From Rhodococcus sp. Leaf278 (GTDB lineage: Bacteria > Actinomycetota > Actinomycetes > Mycobacteriales > Mycobacteriaceae), in NCBI RefSeq assembly GCF_001426085.1, contig NZ_LMRR01000008.1, positions 93,949 to 157,948 on the forward strand: a stretch of 64,000 nucleotides of DNA. The letters run 5' to 3'. Below, one piece after another: positions 7,281 to 14,520 of this stretch (position 1 is its first letter; every line of letters starts with the position of its first letter). The notes below the pieces were generated by a model. The model was not told the DNA's origin. It did no database searches and worked only from the letters and a program-made list of their open reading frames with translations. Both the position numbers and the translations under genes were made by a program.

Positions 7281-9593
7281 CTACTCGAGAATTACGTCAT
7301 TCGGTGCCTTGTCCGGACGCAACCCGCGCCAACTCGGATGTCGTAGGTGCCCTGATTCGGTGGCTTCGTAGAACCGGACTTCGCCGACGAGAGTCGGTTC
7401 CACCCACACCGCACCCTTCCTGTCGGCGGTGGGCAGCACCGAGGAGAACGGACTCTCCGAACTTTCGAGAGGCGCGAGAAGGGCCGCAAGAGTGTCGAGT
7501 GCACGGTCGTCGAACCCAGTGCCGACGCGACCCACGTAGCGAAGGCGTTTCCCGTCGGGGATTCCCATCAACAACGAGCCGAATCCGCCCGCGCGACGAC
7601 CTTGGCCCCGACGCCACCCACCGATCACGACTTCCTGCGTCCGCCAGTTCTTGTGTTTGATCCACGTGTGGGCGCGCTTGCCGGGTTGATAGACGGAGTC
7701 GGTTCGCTTGGCGACGACGCCTTCCCACCCGCGTTCTCGGCTTTCGGCAATGGCTTCTTCGGCGGAGCCGATCAGTCGCGGGGGCACCAGCACCGAGTCG
7801 AGTCCGGTGGTGAGGAGTTCGAGCAGCCGCCGTCGATCGGAGTACTTCTTGCGCAGCAGTGAGGTGCCGTCGAGGTAGAGCAGGTCGAAGGCGATGAATC
7901 GAATGTCGTCACGGTTCGCGTTCTGCAGCATCTCGAAGCTGCTGATGCCGTTGTCGTCGAACACCACCACCTCGCCGTCGAGGACGGCGTCGTGGTCGGC
8001 AAGGTCGTCCGCCAGAGACTGGAGCGCACCGAACTGCTCGGTGTAGTCGTTACCGCTGCGGGTGCGGAGCGTCATGGACCCGTGCATGAGTTCTGCGACG
8101 ATGCGGAACCCGTCCCACTTGCCCTCGAACGACCACTCGTCGTCGTCCAGATTCAGGATGTCGCCGGCGGTGGCGAGCATCGGCGAGATGTTCTTGGGTG
8201 GGGGATTGTCGCTGGCCGCATCTTCGGTCGTCGCGCTGGTGTCGGGTGCGTCCTTCATCAGATGCATCAGCCATTGATCGCCCTTGGTGCGAATCAGAGC
8301 GAACCTGCCTCGAGCCTTCGATCCATTCAGGACGACTATGACTTCGTCGTCGCGCCACTTCTCGAGTTCGTACGTTCCGCTGTCCCAGATAGTGACGTCG
8401 CCGCCGCCGTACTCGCCCTTCGGTATCCGACCGGAGAACGTCGCGTACTCGAGTGGATGGTCCTCGGTGTGAACCGCTAGCCGGTTCTGTTTCGGGTCGT
8501 CCGGGATGTTCTTGGGGACGGCCCACGAGACCAGGACGCCGTCGTGTTCGAGTCGGAAGTCGTAGTGCAGGCGTCGGGCATGATGCTCTTGGATGACGAA
8601 GGTGTCGTTGTTTCCCTGCGGCTCGGCGGTCGCGGGCACCGGCTCGGGTGTCCGATCCGCGCTTCGCATGCTGCGGTATTTGGCCAGTTTGTCTGTGCTG
8701 GTGCCGCTTTCGGATCGTCTTTCGTTTGCATCCAGTGCGGGATCCAGGTCGGCGAGGTAGTCGCCGGTGTCGGTCAGTCGCTCGAGGACTTCCTCGAACC
8801 GAAGTTGTTGCAGTCCCGAGGATTCGAGCTCCTCCCAAGTGCGCGGTGCCGCAACTGTGGGAAGTGTTCGTCCCCGGAGCGAATACGGGGCGACCGTCGT
8901 CTTCTTGCCGTTGTTCTGGCTCCAGTCGACGAACACTCGGCCGGTGCGCTTCGCCTTGGCCATGGTGGCGGTCACCCGATCCGGTGAGCGCTCTTCGAGA
9001 AGTGTGGCAACACGTTTGGCGACGGTGGACGCGCCCGACGTCGACAACGGCTTCTCGAGCGGAACGTACAGGTGAATGCCCTTACTTCCACTGGTGACGG
9101 GATATGCCGTCATGCCGATCTCGCCGATCAGATCTCTTATCTCGCAGGCGACTTCGGCGCAACGGGCGAGGTCGACATCGTCACCGGGATCGAGATCGAA
9201 GACCATGCGGGTGGCGGGGCCGGGCTCGGTGCCGTCGAATCGCCACTGCGGCACATGTGCTTCGATGGCTGCCTGTTGGCCCAGCCACGCCAGATCTGCT
9301 GCGTTGGAGAAGAGCGGATAGGTGACAACGCGATCGGAATGCTGCATCGACCGGCGATCGAGCCAGTCGGGTGCAGACGCGGCGAGGTTCTTCTCGAAGA
9401 ACGACGACTGGTCGACGCCGTTCGGCCAACGTTTGCGAGTGACGGCACGGCCGACGAGGTGCGGCAACATCGCATGCGCAACGGCGACGTAGTACTCGAT
9501 GATGTCGCCCTTGGTGGTGCCGGTTTCGGGGAACAGCACCTTGTCGAGGTTGGTGACGGAGACCTTCCGGCCTTCGATCTCGAGCGTGGCCAT
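7281..9593 (-). CDS. ligD: Multifunctional non-homologous end-joining DNA ligase LigD
   Basis: LigD (770 residues) fills, trims and seals double-strand breaks together with Ku. Domains follow the mycobacterial order: a primase-like polymerase domain (about 1-290, with the DxD metal motif in FDLDPGDDVD), a 3'-phosphoesterase domain (about 340-460, with HHARRLHYDFRLEHDG and HTEDHPLEYATFSG), and an ATP-dependent ligase domain whose adenylated lysine is Lys492 in FEGKWDGFR, continuing to the OB-fold C-terminus. ATG is preceded by a plausible weak ribosome site. No ku gene is adjacent, though Ku is an obligate partner in known systems. A second ligase/polymerase pair lies at 37.5-39.6 kb. Confidence 0.95.
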   Translation of the reverse strand: MATLEIEGRKVSVTNLDKVLFPETGTTKGDIIEYYVAVAHAMLPHLVGRAVTRKRWPNGVDQSSFFEKNLAASAPDWLDRRSMQHSDRVVTYPLFSNAADLAWLGQQAAIEAHVPQWRFDGTEPGPATRMVFDLDPGDDVDLARCAEVACEIRDLIGEIGMTAYPVTSGSKGIHLYVPLEKPLSTSGASTVAKRVATLLEERSPDRVTATMAKAKRTGRVFVDWSQNNGKKTTVAPYSLRGRTLPTVAAPRTWEELESSGLQQLRFEEVLERLTDTGDYLADLDPALDANERRSESGTSTDKLAKYRSMRSADRTPEPVPATAEPQGNNDTFVIQEHHARRLHYDFRLEHDGVLVSWAVPKNIPDDPKQNRLAVHTEDHPLEYATFSGRIPKGEYGGGDVTIWDSGTYELEKWRDDEVIVVLNGSKARGRFALIRTKGDQWLMHLMKDAPDTSATTEDAASDNPPPKNISPMLATAGDILNLDDDEWSFEGKWDGFRIVAELMHGSMTLRTRSGNDYTEQFGALQSLADDLADHDAVLDGEVVVFDDNGISSFEMLQNANRDDIRFIAFDLLYLDGTSLLRKKYSDRRRLLELLTTGLDSVLVPPRLIGSAEEAIAESRERGWEGVVAKRTDSVYQPGKRAHTWIKHKNWRTQEVVIGGWRRGQGRRAGGFGSLLMGIPDGKRLRYVGRVGTGFDDRALDTLAALLAPLESSESPFSSVLPTADRKGAVWVEPTLVGEVRFYEATESGHLRHPSWRGLRPDKAPNDVILE

Positions 9594-9652
9594 CGTCTCA
9601 GGTTAGTGGTCGCCGTCTGAACCTGCGAGCAAGTTGTGACAGGCTCGATCCT

Positions 9653-10081
9653 ATGGCGACGATCAGTGTCTCGGTACAGATGCCCGAGAGTCCGCAGGGC
9701 GCGTGGGACAAGGCTTCCGCGCTCGACCGGTTCGACGAGTGGATGACCATCCACGGCGGGTGGTGCAGCCCACCACCCAAGAAGGTCGGCAAGGGCACCG
9801 AAGTGGAGTCGCTGGTAAAGGTCAAAGGCTTCAAGAACACGATCAAATGGACCTTCACGCAATACGAAGAGCCCAAGCTGATCGAGATGTCCGGCCGCGG
9901 CAAGGGCGGAGTAAGAATCTCGCTCACCGTCCACGTGCGTGAGGCCGAGGGCGGTTCGGAGCTGACGCTCGACGCGAAATTCGGTGGGGGTGTGCTCTTC
10001 GGTCCGGTGGGATCGGTGGTGGCACGGGCTCTCGACACCGATGTCAAGAAATCCGTTGCGAACCTGGCGGCGTTGAAGTGA
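9653..10081 (+). CDS. SRPBCC (START-like) family protein
   Basis: A 142-residue protein of the polyketide cyclase/START-like SRPBCC superfamily, small beta-barrel proteins with a hydrophobic pocket, widespread as type II toxin-antitoxin-like or lipid/polyketide-binding proteins of mostly unknown ligand. Visible hallmarks are the N-terminal strand MATISVSVQMPESPQGAWDK with the AWDKAS helix, the W-rich EWMTIHGGW segment, the alternating strands of VKGFKNTIKWTF and the long C-terminal helix GPVGSVVARALDTDVKKSVANLAAL. It diverges from ligD (59 bases apart) and is followed by a strong terminator, so it is a single-gene unit. Ligand and role are unknown. Confidence 0.8.
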   Translation: MATISVSVQMPESPQGAWDKASALDRFDEWMTIHGGWCSPPPKKVGKGTEVESLVKVKGFKNTIKWTFTQYEEPKLIEMSGRGKGGVRISLTVHVREAEGGSELTLDAKFGGGVLFGPVGSVVARALDTDVKKSVANLAALK

Positions 10082-10118
10082 GTTATCTCTTGCTGAAGTA
10101 GTTGCACGACAATCTCTT

Positions 10119-10152
10119 CCAGCCCCGCACCGTGTTCTCGGTGCGGGGCTGG
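10119..10152. terminator. Rho-independent terminator between convergent genes
   Basis: Perfect 14-bp stem (10119-10132 with 10139-10152), 6-base loop, followed by CTTGTTTTTA on the plus strand. It terminates the SRPBCC gene and may also serve the convergent HNH gene. Confidence 0.9.
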
Positions 10153-10169
10153 CTTGTTTTTATGTGTGC

Positions 10170-11540
10170 TCAGGCGATGTGGGGGCCGGCGCGGGCGTGG
10201 GATTGTCGGGGTTGTCGGTAGGGGTCGACGGTGGCCGGTGGGATGAACCAGGGGTGGTTGTCGGTACCGATGAACACTTCCCAGTCGCTGTGGTGGATGA
10301 GTCGGTGGTGGAATCCGCACAGTAGGACGAGGTTGTTCATGTCGGTGGGTCCGCCGTCGGTCCAATGCCAGATGTGGTGGCCTTCGGTCCAGGCGGCGGG
10401 TTTGCCGCAGCCGGGGAACGCGCAGCCGTGATCGCGGGCGGTGAGGGCGCGTTTCTGTTTCGCGTTCACGGTACGAGCGGTGCGAGCGAGGTTGATCGGG
10501 GAACCGTTCTCGTCCATGACGATCGCGGTCAGGATGCAGTCGCAGGCCAGTTGGCGGGACGTCTCACGGGAGAGCGGTCCCATCCACGGCAGCCACCCGA
10601 CGGTAGTGCCGTCACCGAACAGATCCCGATACGCGCCACGGTCGGCTGACGGGCCGGTAGCACTGTCGCACCCGTCGCCGCTACCACTTCGGCTTTCTCG
10701 TGCATTGTCGGGTTCTGTTGCGGTGCTGCTGTTCTCGTAGTTCGAGTCCGTGTCGCTGTCGGTGTCGGTGTTCATGGTGCTGCGCAGGTTGGTGAGGTCG
10801 CGGAGGGTGATGTGGAGGTTGACGTGCGGCTTTTCTCCGCCTTCGGTGGGGCGGTTGCTGGAGGCGAGGTAGCGGTCGAGGATGTGTGCGAAGGCGTCGG
10901 CGCGGCGTTTGGCGGGGCTGCGTTCGTCGGGGGTGCCGTCGGCGGCGGGGTGGGGTTCGGTCAACGGTGAGAGGGCGGTGAGGAATTTTTCTCCGGTGAT
11001 GGCGTCGAAGTCCATCTTCGCCACGAGGCGTCCGTTGAGGGTGGTGGAGGCGAAGAGTTCGTTGCGGTCGGTGTCGTCGGGTGGTTTCTTGTCGCCGTAG
11101 GTGTCGTGGAGTTTGGTGATCGCTGCGCGTAGTGGTCCGGTGCGGGCGTCGGGTCCGGTGGCGGCGGTCAGCAGTGCTGCTCGGGCGAGGTCCTGGCCTT
11201 CTTGGGGGAGGTTTTTCGGTGGTGTTTCGGCGAAGGTGAGGATCAGGGCGGCGTGGTCGACGGACGTCACGCCGGTGTTGACGGCGTCGGCGATGTCGGG
11301 GAAGTTCTTCAGTCCGCGGGCGAGGGCGACGATCTTGGTGGCTGTGCCGGGGGAGAGCAGGGTGGTGGAGGTCAGCCAGCCGGCGGGTCCGGGGAAGCCG
11401 AGTTTCTCGCGGCTGACGCGGGTGTCGATTTCGGCGACGAGGGCGATCCGTCGGGCTTCCATCAACTGGATGTGGTGGGAGACATCAGCAGCGTCGGCGA
11501 GGAGTTGCGCCTCGCTCAGTTGCCAGATCTCCGTTGTCAT
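10170..11540 (-). CDS. DUF222/HNH endonuclease (13E12-repeat family)
   Basis: A 456-residue member of the DUF222 plus HNH family, the 13E12 repeat proteins of mycobacteria that also abound in Rhodococcus. The DUF222 part fills roughly residues 1-330 and includes an acidic Asp/Ser-rich linker (TDTDSDTDSN). The C-terminal HNH nuclease fold shows paired cysteines in GCAFPGC, the metal/catalytic GHHIWHW, and NLVLLCGFHHRLIHH. The ATG at 11540 is preferred to one at 11573 because the latter lies inside a palindromic LexA box. Family members are often copied within a genome and are thought to act on DNA during damage or recombination; the true function is not established. The SOS box supports damage-induced expression. 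Confidence 0.88.
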   Translation of the reverse strand: MTTEIWQLSEAQLLADAADVSHHIQLMEARRIALVAEIDTRVSREKLGFPGPAGWLTSTTLLSPGTATKIVALARGLKNFPDIADAVNTGVTSVDHAALILTFAETPPKNLPQEGQDLARAALLTAATGPDARTGPLRAAITKLHDTYGDKKPPDDTDRNELFASTTLNGRLVAKMDFDAITGEKFLTALSPLTEPHPAADGTPDERSPAKRRADAFAHILDRYLASSNRPTEGGEKPHVNLHITLRDLTNLRSTMNTDTDSDTDSNYENSSTATEPDNARESRSGSGDGCDSATGPSADRGAYRDLFGDGTTVGWLPWMGPLSRETSRQLACDCILTAIVMDENGSPINLARTARTVNAKQKRALTARDHGCAFPGCGKPAAWTEGHHIWHWTDGGPTDMNNLVLLCGFHHRLIHHSDWEVFIGTDNHPWFIPPATVDPYRQPRQSHARAGPHIA

Positions 11541-11547
11541 GGACCAA

Positions 11548-11573
11548 GTGTATCGAACGCGTGTTCGATACAC
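11548..11573 (-). promoter_or_regulatory. LexA SOS box in extended palindrome
   Basis: GTGTATCGAAC-GCGT-GTTCGATACAC is a perfect 11-bp inverted repeat with a 4-bp spacer. Its centre, TCGAAC-N4-GTTCGA (11553-11568), is an exact match to the mycobacterial/actinobacterial SOS box. It lies 8 to 33 bases before the chosen HNH start, where LexA would block initiation. Confidence 0.88.
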
Positions 11574-11901
11574 AATGATAGTGGAATCGAAAACTATTGC
11601 CCTGCATAAGGATTCAGGAGGGCAGGCCTGTCGGTGGCCTGTGGTAGGGCTCTTGGCACAGCGTTTCAGGCCCCGTCGGGGTGTAACGGAAGTCGACCTC
11701 GGAGACGCATAGTGGCGTCGCAGTAGAGATCAATAGCAACGTCGAAGCCGAGGTGTCCCGCGGAAGCACCGAGCCGGGTTTCGAGGTCTGTGGACCGTTG
11801 GTGGTCTTCGAGTGCGTCAGCTCGCCGTCGCACTGCACGCTCCGCGAGCTTGGGTCGCGCGCTGCTATGGAAGAGAACAAGTGATCAATCGACGGTCACG
11901 C
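11574..11901. other. Intergenic stretch without a supportable gene
   Basis: About 330 bases between the HNH promoter and the stop of a membrane-protein gene. An 88-codon open frame on the minus strand (11614-11880) lacks a ribosome site, recognisable motifs and normal actinobacterial amino-acid composition, so it is not called. It may be remnant sequence. Confidence 0.5.
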
Positions 11902-12306
11902 TTACTGCTGTCGAGTCCTTCGCAACCACCACAGTCCTGCGATGGGGAGCACCACCGGGATGAAGACGTAGCCGGATCCGAAGTGCGACCACACCGTCGG
12001 CTCCGGGAAGTCCTGGGGCTGGATGTAGCTGAGGATGCCGATGCCGATGACTCCGACGAGTTCGATGATGCAGGACACCGTCACCACGCGTCGGGATGCT
12101 TCGGTTGCCCTTGCCAGTCCCACCGTCGCGATGATGTAGACCACCGCAGCGAAGGCCGACAGGAGATACGCCACCGGGGCGTTGTCGAATCGGGTGGTGA
12201 GCTGCACGATCGAGCGTGATGTGGCGGCGACGGCGAACACCGCGTAGACGGCGATGAGGAAGCGCCCGAAGCCGGTGCGCGTCGCTTGCTGGAGGTTGTC
12301 AGGCAT
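11902..12306 (-). CDS. Small integral membrane protein, four predicted helices
   Basis: A 134-residue hydrophobic protein of unknown function. Four membrane spans are visible: FGRFLIAVYAVFAVAATS, VAYLLSAFAAVVYIIATVGL, VVTVSCIIELVGVIGIGIL and YVFIPVVLPIAGLWWL, with an Arg-rich cytosolic C-terminus (LRRTRQQ). Its start overlaps the end of the neighbouring upstream gene by 8 bases on the same strand, so the two are translationally coupled. Similar small membrane proteins are annotated as conserved hypothetical in Rhodococcus. No enzyme or transporter motif is apparent. Confidence 0.75.
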   Translation of the reverse strand: MPDNLQQATRTGFGRFLIAVYAVFAVAATSRSIVQLTTRFDNAPVAYLLSAFAAVVYIIATVGLARATEASRRVVTVSCIIELVGVIGIGILSYIQPQDFPEPTVWSHFGSGYVFIPVVLPIAGLWWLRRTRQQ

Positions 12307-12679
12307 ATCCGGCCCAAATCTGGCTCAGGCGCAGCACCATGGCTGCGAGGGTGAGGACGGCGACGAGCAGTACCGCTGTGCCGCCGCGGGAACGGTCGCC
12401 CAGGGACCACCACGTTCCCAAAGGAAGCAGGAACAGCAGTCCGACGAGATACGAGCCGAACGTCAACCGGTGTATTTCCCGATCCGAGGTGAACATCATG
12501 ACGAAGCCGATGACGGCCTGCAGGGCCACGACGGCCTCGGTGGCGGCGATGGTCCAGAACAGGGCTCGATCCGACTTGTTCTTCAACAGAACGGGTCGGT
12601 TCGTGGCGAGCTTCACGAGCACCCAGATGCCCACTACCAGGGACAACGCGTACAACAAGCCGGTGACGGCGCCGATCAT
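12299..12679 (-). CDS. Small integral membrane protein, probably four helices
   Basis: A 126-residue protein, first gene of a two-gene overlapping unit with the membrane protein at 11902. It has hydrophobic spans MIGAVTGLLYALSLVVGIWVLVK, FWTIAATEAVVALQAVIGFVMMF, LTFGSYLVGLLFLLPLGTWW and GGTAVLLVAVLTLAAMVLRL with short charged loops (KLATNRPVLLKNKSDR). The domain pattern does not identify a family for me. The unit is transcribed away from the Nit1C cluster, so they share an intergenic region but probably not function. Confidence 0.75.
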   Translation of the reverse strand: MIGAVTGLLYALSLVVGIWVLVKLATNRPVLLKNKSDRALFWTIAATEAVVALQAVIGFVMMFTSDREIHRLTFGSYLVGLLFLLPLGTWWSLGDRSRGGTAVLLVAVLTLAAMVLRLSQIWAGYA

Positions 12680-12734
12680 CGTGTTCCTCGTCCTGCTCGC
12701 AATGGATGGGTGGACCGGCCTTCACAGTAGCCGC

Positions 12735-12750
12735 GTAACACCACGTCAAC
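12735..12750 (+). promoter_or_regulatory. Possible GlnR-like box upstream of Nit1C cluster
   Basis: GTAAC-N6-TCAAC fits the actinobacterial GlnR pattern gTnAC-N6-GnAAC with one mismatch at the second G. It is the only such pattern I noticed in the 250-base divergent region and is 180 bases before the first cluster gene. It would fit nitrogen control of this cluster but is weak on its own. Confidence 0.3.
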
Positions 12751-12929
12751 ACTGTGAGGCCCTCGAAACACGGCGTTGTTCCGAGCGTGACCAACCGGAA
12801 ATGGATGGGGCTTGTACTTGTTCCATGGCCGAAGAGGATCTGCTCTCTCGCCGGACATGACCTCTCTTCCTCAGGTGGCCATAGACGCCCACCGCATCCA
12901 GCCCGCTCTGCGAACCTCAGGAGACACCA

Positions 12930-13454
12930 GTGTCAGAACTCGACCAGTCCATCGCCGAGAACATCAAGAAGTCCCTCGAAGAGATCCCGCACCCTTCACT
13001 TCCCAAGGGCAGCAACATCTACGGCTCCACCAAGATCTTCCCCGACTACAAGGCCGAGAACGGTGAAAGCTACTTCACGCTGGTGCATGGTATCGCCCAC
13101 GAATCCTCGGTCTCGTTCGTCGCGGTACTCCAGGCGACACGTGCCCTGCGTAAGGGCTTCGAGTCGGCCATGTACTTCTACGGCCCCGGGGCCATCAATT
13201 GTCTTGCCACCCGCGGCTTCCCGACCACCGGTGACTCCGGATTCCCGGGCGAGCAGAACATCAACGACTCCCTTGCGACGTTCATCGCCGAAGGTGGCAC
13301 CGTGTTCTGCTGCCGCTTCGGGCTGGCTCTGCACGGCGGTCGTGAAGAGGACCTCATCGAAGGTGTCATTCCGGCCCACCCCCTCGACGTGCAGGACGCG
13401 CTGATCCACTACGCGCGCAAGGGTGCCATCATCAACTCGACCTACATGGTCTAG
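12930..13454 (+). CDS. MSMEG_0572/Sll0783 family nitrogen-starvation protein
   Basis: A 174-residue soluble protein, first gene of the Nit1C-type cluster, recognised from NIYGSTKIFPDYKAENGESYF, the FESAMYFYGPGAINCLATRGFP block and GGTVFCCRFGLALHGG. Cyanobacterial Sll0783 is known as strongly induced by nitrogen starvation, but no biochemical activity is assigned. The alternation of an ATRALRKGFES helix with the MYFYG strand and a late conserved Cys pair (FCCRFG) resembles a DsrE-like fold; that is my inference. The start is GTG with CAGGAG upstream (CTCAGGAGACACCAGTG). The radical SAM gene follows after 9 bases with its own TAGGAG ribosome site. Confidence 0.9.
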   Translation: MSELDQSIAENIKKSLEEIPHPSLPKGSNIYGSTKIFPDYKAENGESYFTLVHGIAHESSVSFVAVLQATRALRKGFESAMYFYGPGAINCLATRGFPTTGDSGFPGEQNINDSLATFIAEGGTVFCCRFGLALHGGREEDLIEGVIPAHPLDVQDALIHYARKGAIINSTYMV

Positions 13455-13463
13455 GAGTTCGTC

Positions 13464-14519
13464 ATGTCGGTCAGTACGCGTGTAGATCTGGCGTTGCTCG
13501 GAATCCGAGGATCCACGCCGGTCTCGAGAACGGCAGGCGCCGGGCCGAGCGACGACGGGCATGTCACCATCGATGGCCTCGGCGCAGCCATCCCCCGCAA
13601 CCCGCTCAGCCCGTACGTGCTCGAAGAAGGGCGAGTGTTGTTCGACGGCAACGACATCGGTCTCGATGTTCAGGCCGTCGACCGTCCGAAGTTCTACGAC
13701 CTCGCCACCGCCGACGGAATCGGCTACGAGAAGATAGCGAAGCTCCACGGTTCCAGCGTTCTCGCGACGACCGTGGTGCAGACCTGCATCCGTTACGACG
13801 CTGATCAACGCTGCCGCTTCTGCTCCATCGAGGCCTCGCTCGAGGCCGGCGACACCATCGCCGTGAAGACCCCGGCGCAACTGGCCGAGGTGGCGGAGGC
13901 GGCGGTACGGCTCGACGGCGTTACCCAAATGGTCATGACGACAGGCACTTCGGCCGCGAAGGATCGCGGTGCCCGTCATCTGGCCCGATGTGTGCGCGCC
14001 ATCAAGGCCGTGGTTCCTGACCTGCCGATTCAGGTGCAGTGCGAACCTCCGGGTGATCTGCAGACGATTCAGGATCTGTACGACGCCGGAGCCGAATCCA
14101 TCGGCATCCACGTCGAATCTCTCGACGACGAGGTTCGACGCCGGTGGATGCCGGGCAAGGCGTCGGTATCGATGGACGAGTACCGCGCGGCCTGGAGAGA
14201 GGCAGTCCGGATCTTCGGTCGCAACCAGGTCTCGACCTACATTCTGGTCGGCCTCGGTGAGGATCCGGACGAGTTGGTTTCCGGTGCTGCGGAACTCATC
14301 GAGATGGGCGTGTATCCCTTCGTCGTTCCGTTCCGTCCACTTGCCGGAACCTTGGCAGTGGATGTCGATCGTGCGACGGCCCCCAGCCCAAACGTACTGG
14401 AAAGCGTCACCCGACGCGTCGCCAAGGAACTCCAGGCAGCAGCGATGCTCGGCTCCGATCAGAAGGCAGGCTGCGCGGCATGCGGTGCGTGCAGCGTCCT
14501 GCAGAATGCGGGAGGCTGA
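13464..14519 (+). CDS. MSMEG_0568 family radical SAM protein
   Basis: A 351-residue radical SAM enzyme, the NitD-type member of Nit1C clusters; its substrate is unknown. The iron-sulfur ligands are Cys108, Cys117 and Cys120, a CX8CX2C pattern rather than the common CX3CX2C. A separate C-terminal CX2CX2C (337, 340, 343, in GCAACGAC) could bind an auxiliary cluster or metal. Between them lies a biotin-synthase/lipoyl-synthase-like half-barrel with LPIQVQCEPPGDL, GAESIGIHVESLDDEVRRRWMPGK and a VSTYILVGLGEDPDEL strand. The gene overlaps nothing but leaves only one base to the next ATG, so it is part of a coupled operon with the acetyltransferase/PurM fusion. Confidence 0.92.
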   Translation: MSVSTRVDLALLGIRGSTPVSRTAGAGPSDDGHVTIDGLGAAIPRNPLSPYVLEEGRVLFDGNDIGLDVQAVDRPKFYDLATADGIGYEKIAKLHGSSVLATTVVQTCIRYDADQRCRFCSIEASLEAGDTIAVKTPAQLAEVAEAAVRLDGVTQMVMTTGTSAAKDRGARHLARCVRAIKAVVPDLPIQVQCEPPGDLQTIQDLYDAGAESIGIHVESLDDEVRRRWMPGKASVSMDEYRAAWREAVRIFGRNQVSTYILVGLGEDPDELVSGAAELIEMGVYPFVVPFRPLAGTLAVDVDRATAPSPNVLESVTRRVAKELQAAAMLGSDQKAGCAACGACSVLQNAGG

Positions 14520-14520
14520 G

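Noticed and set aside
11614..11880. 88-codon minus-strand frame in the intergenic gap
   Set aside because: No ribosome site, no motif, unusual composition; left as intergenic.
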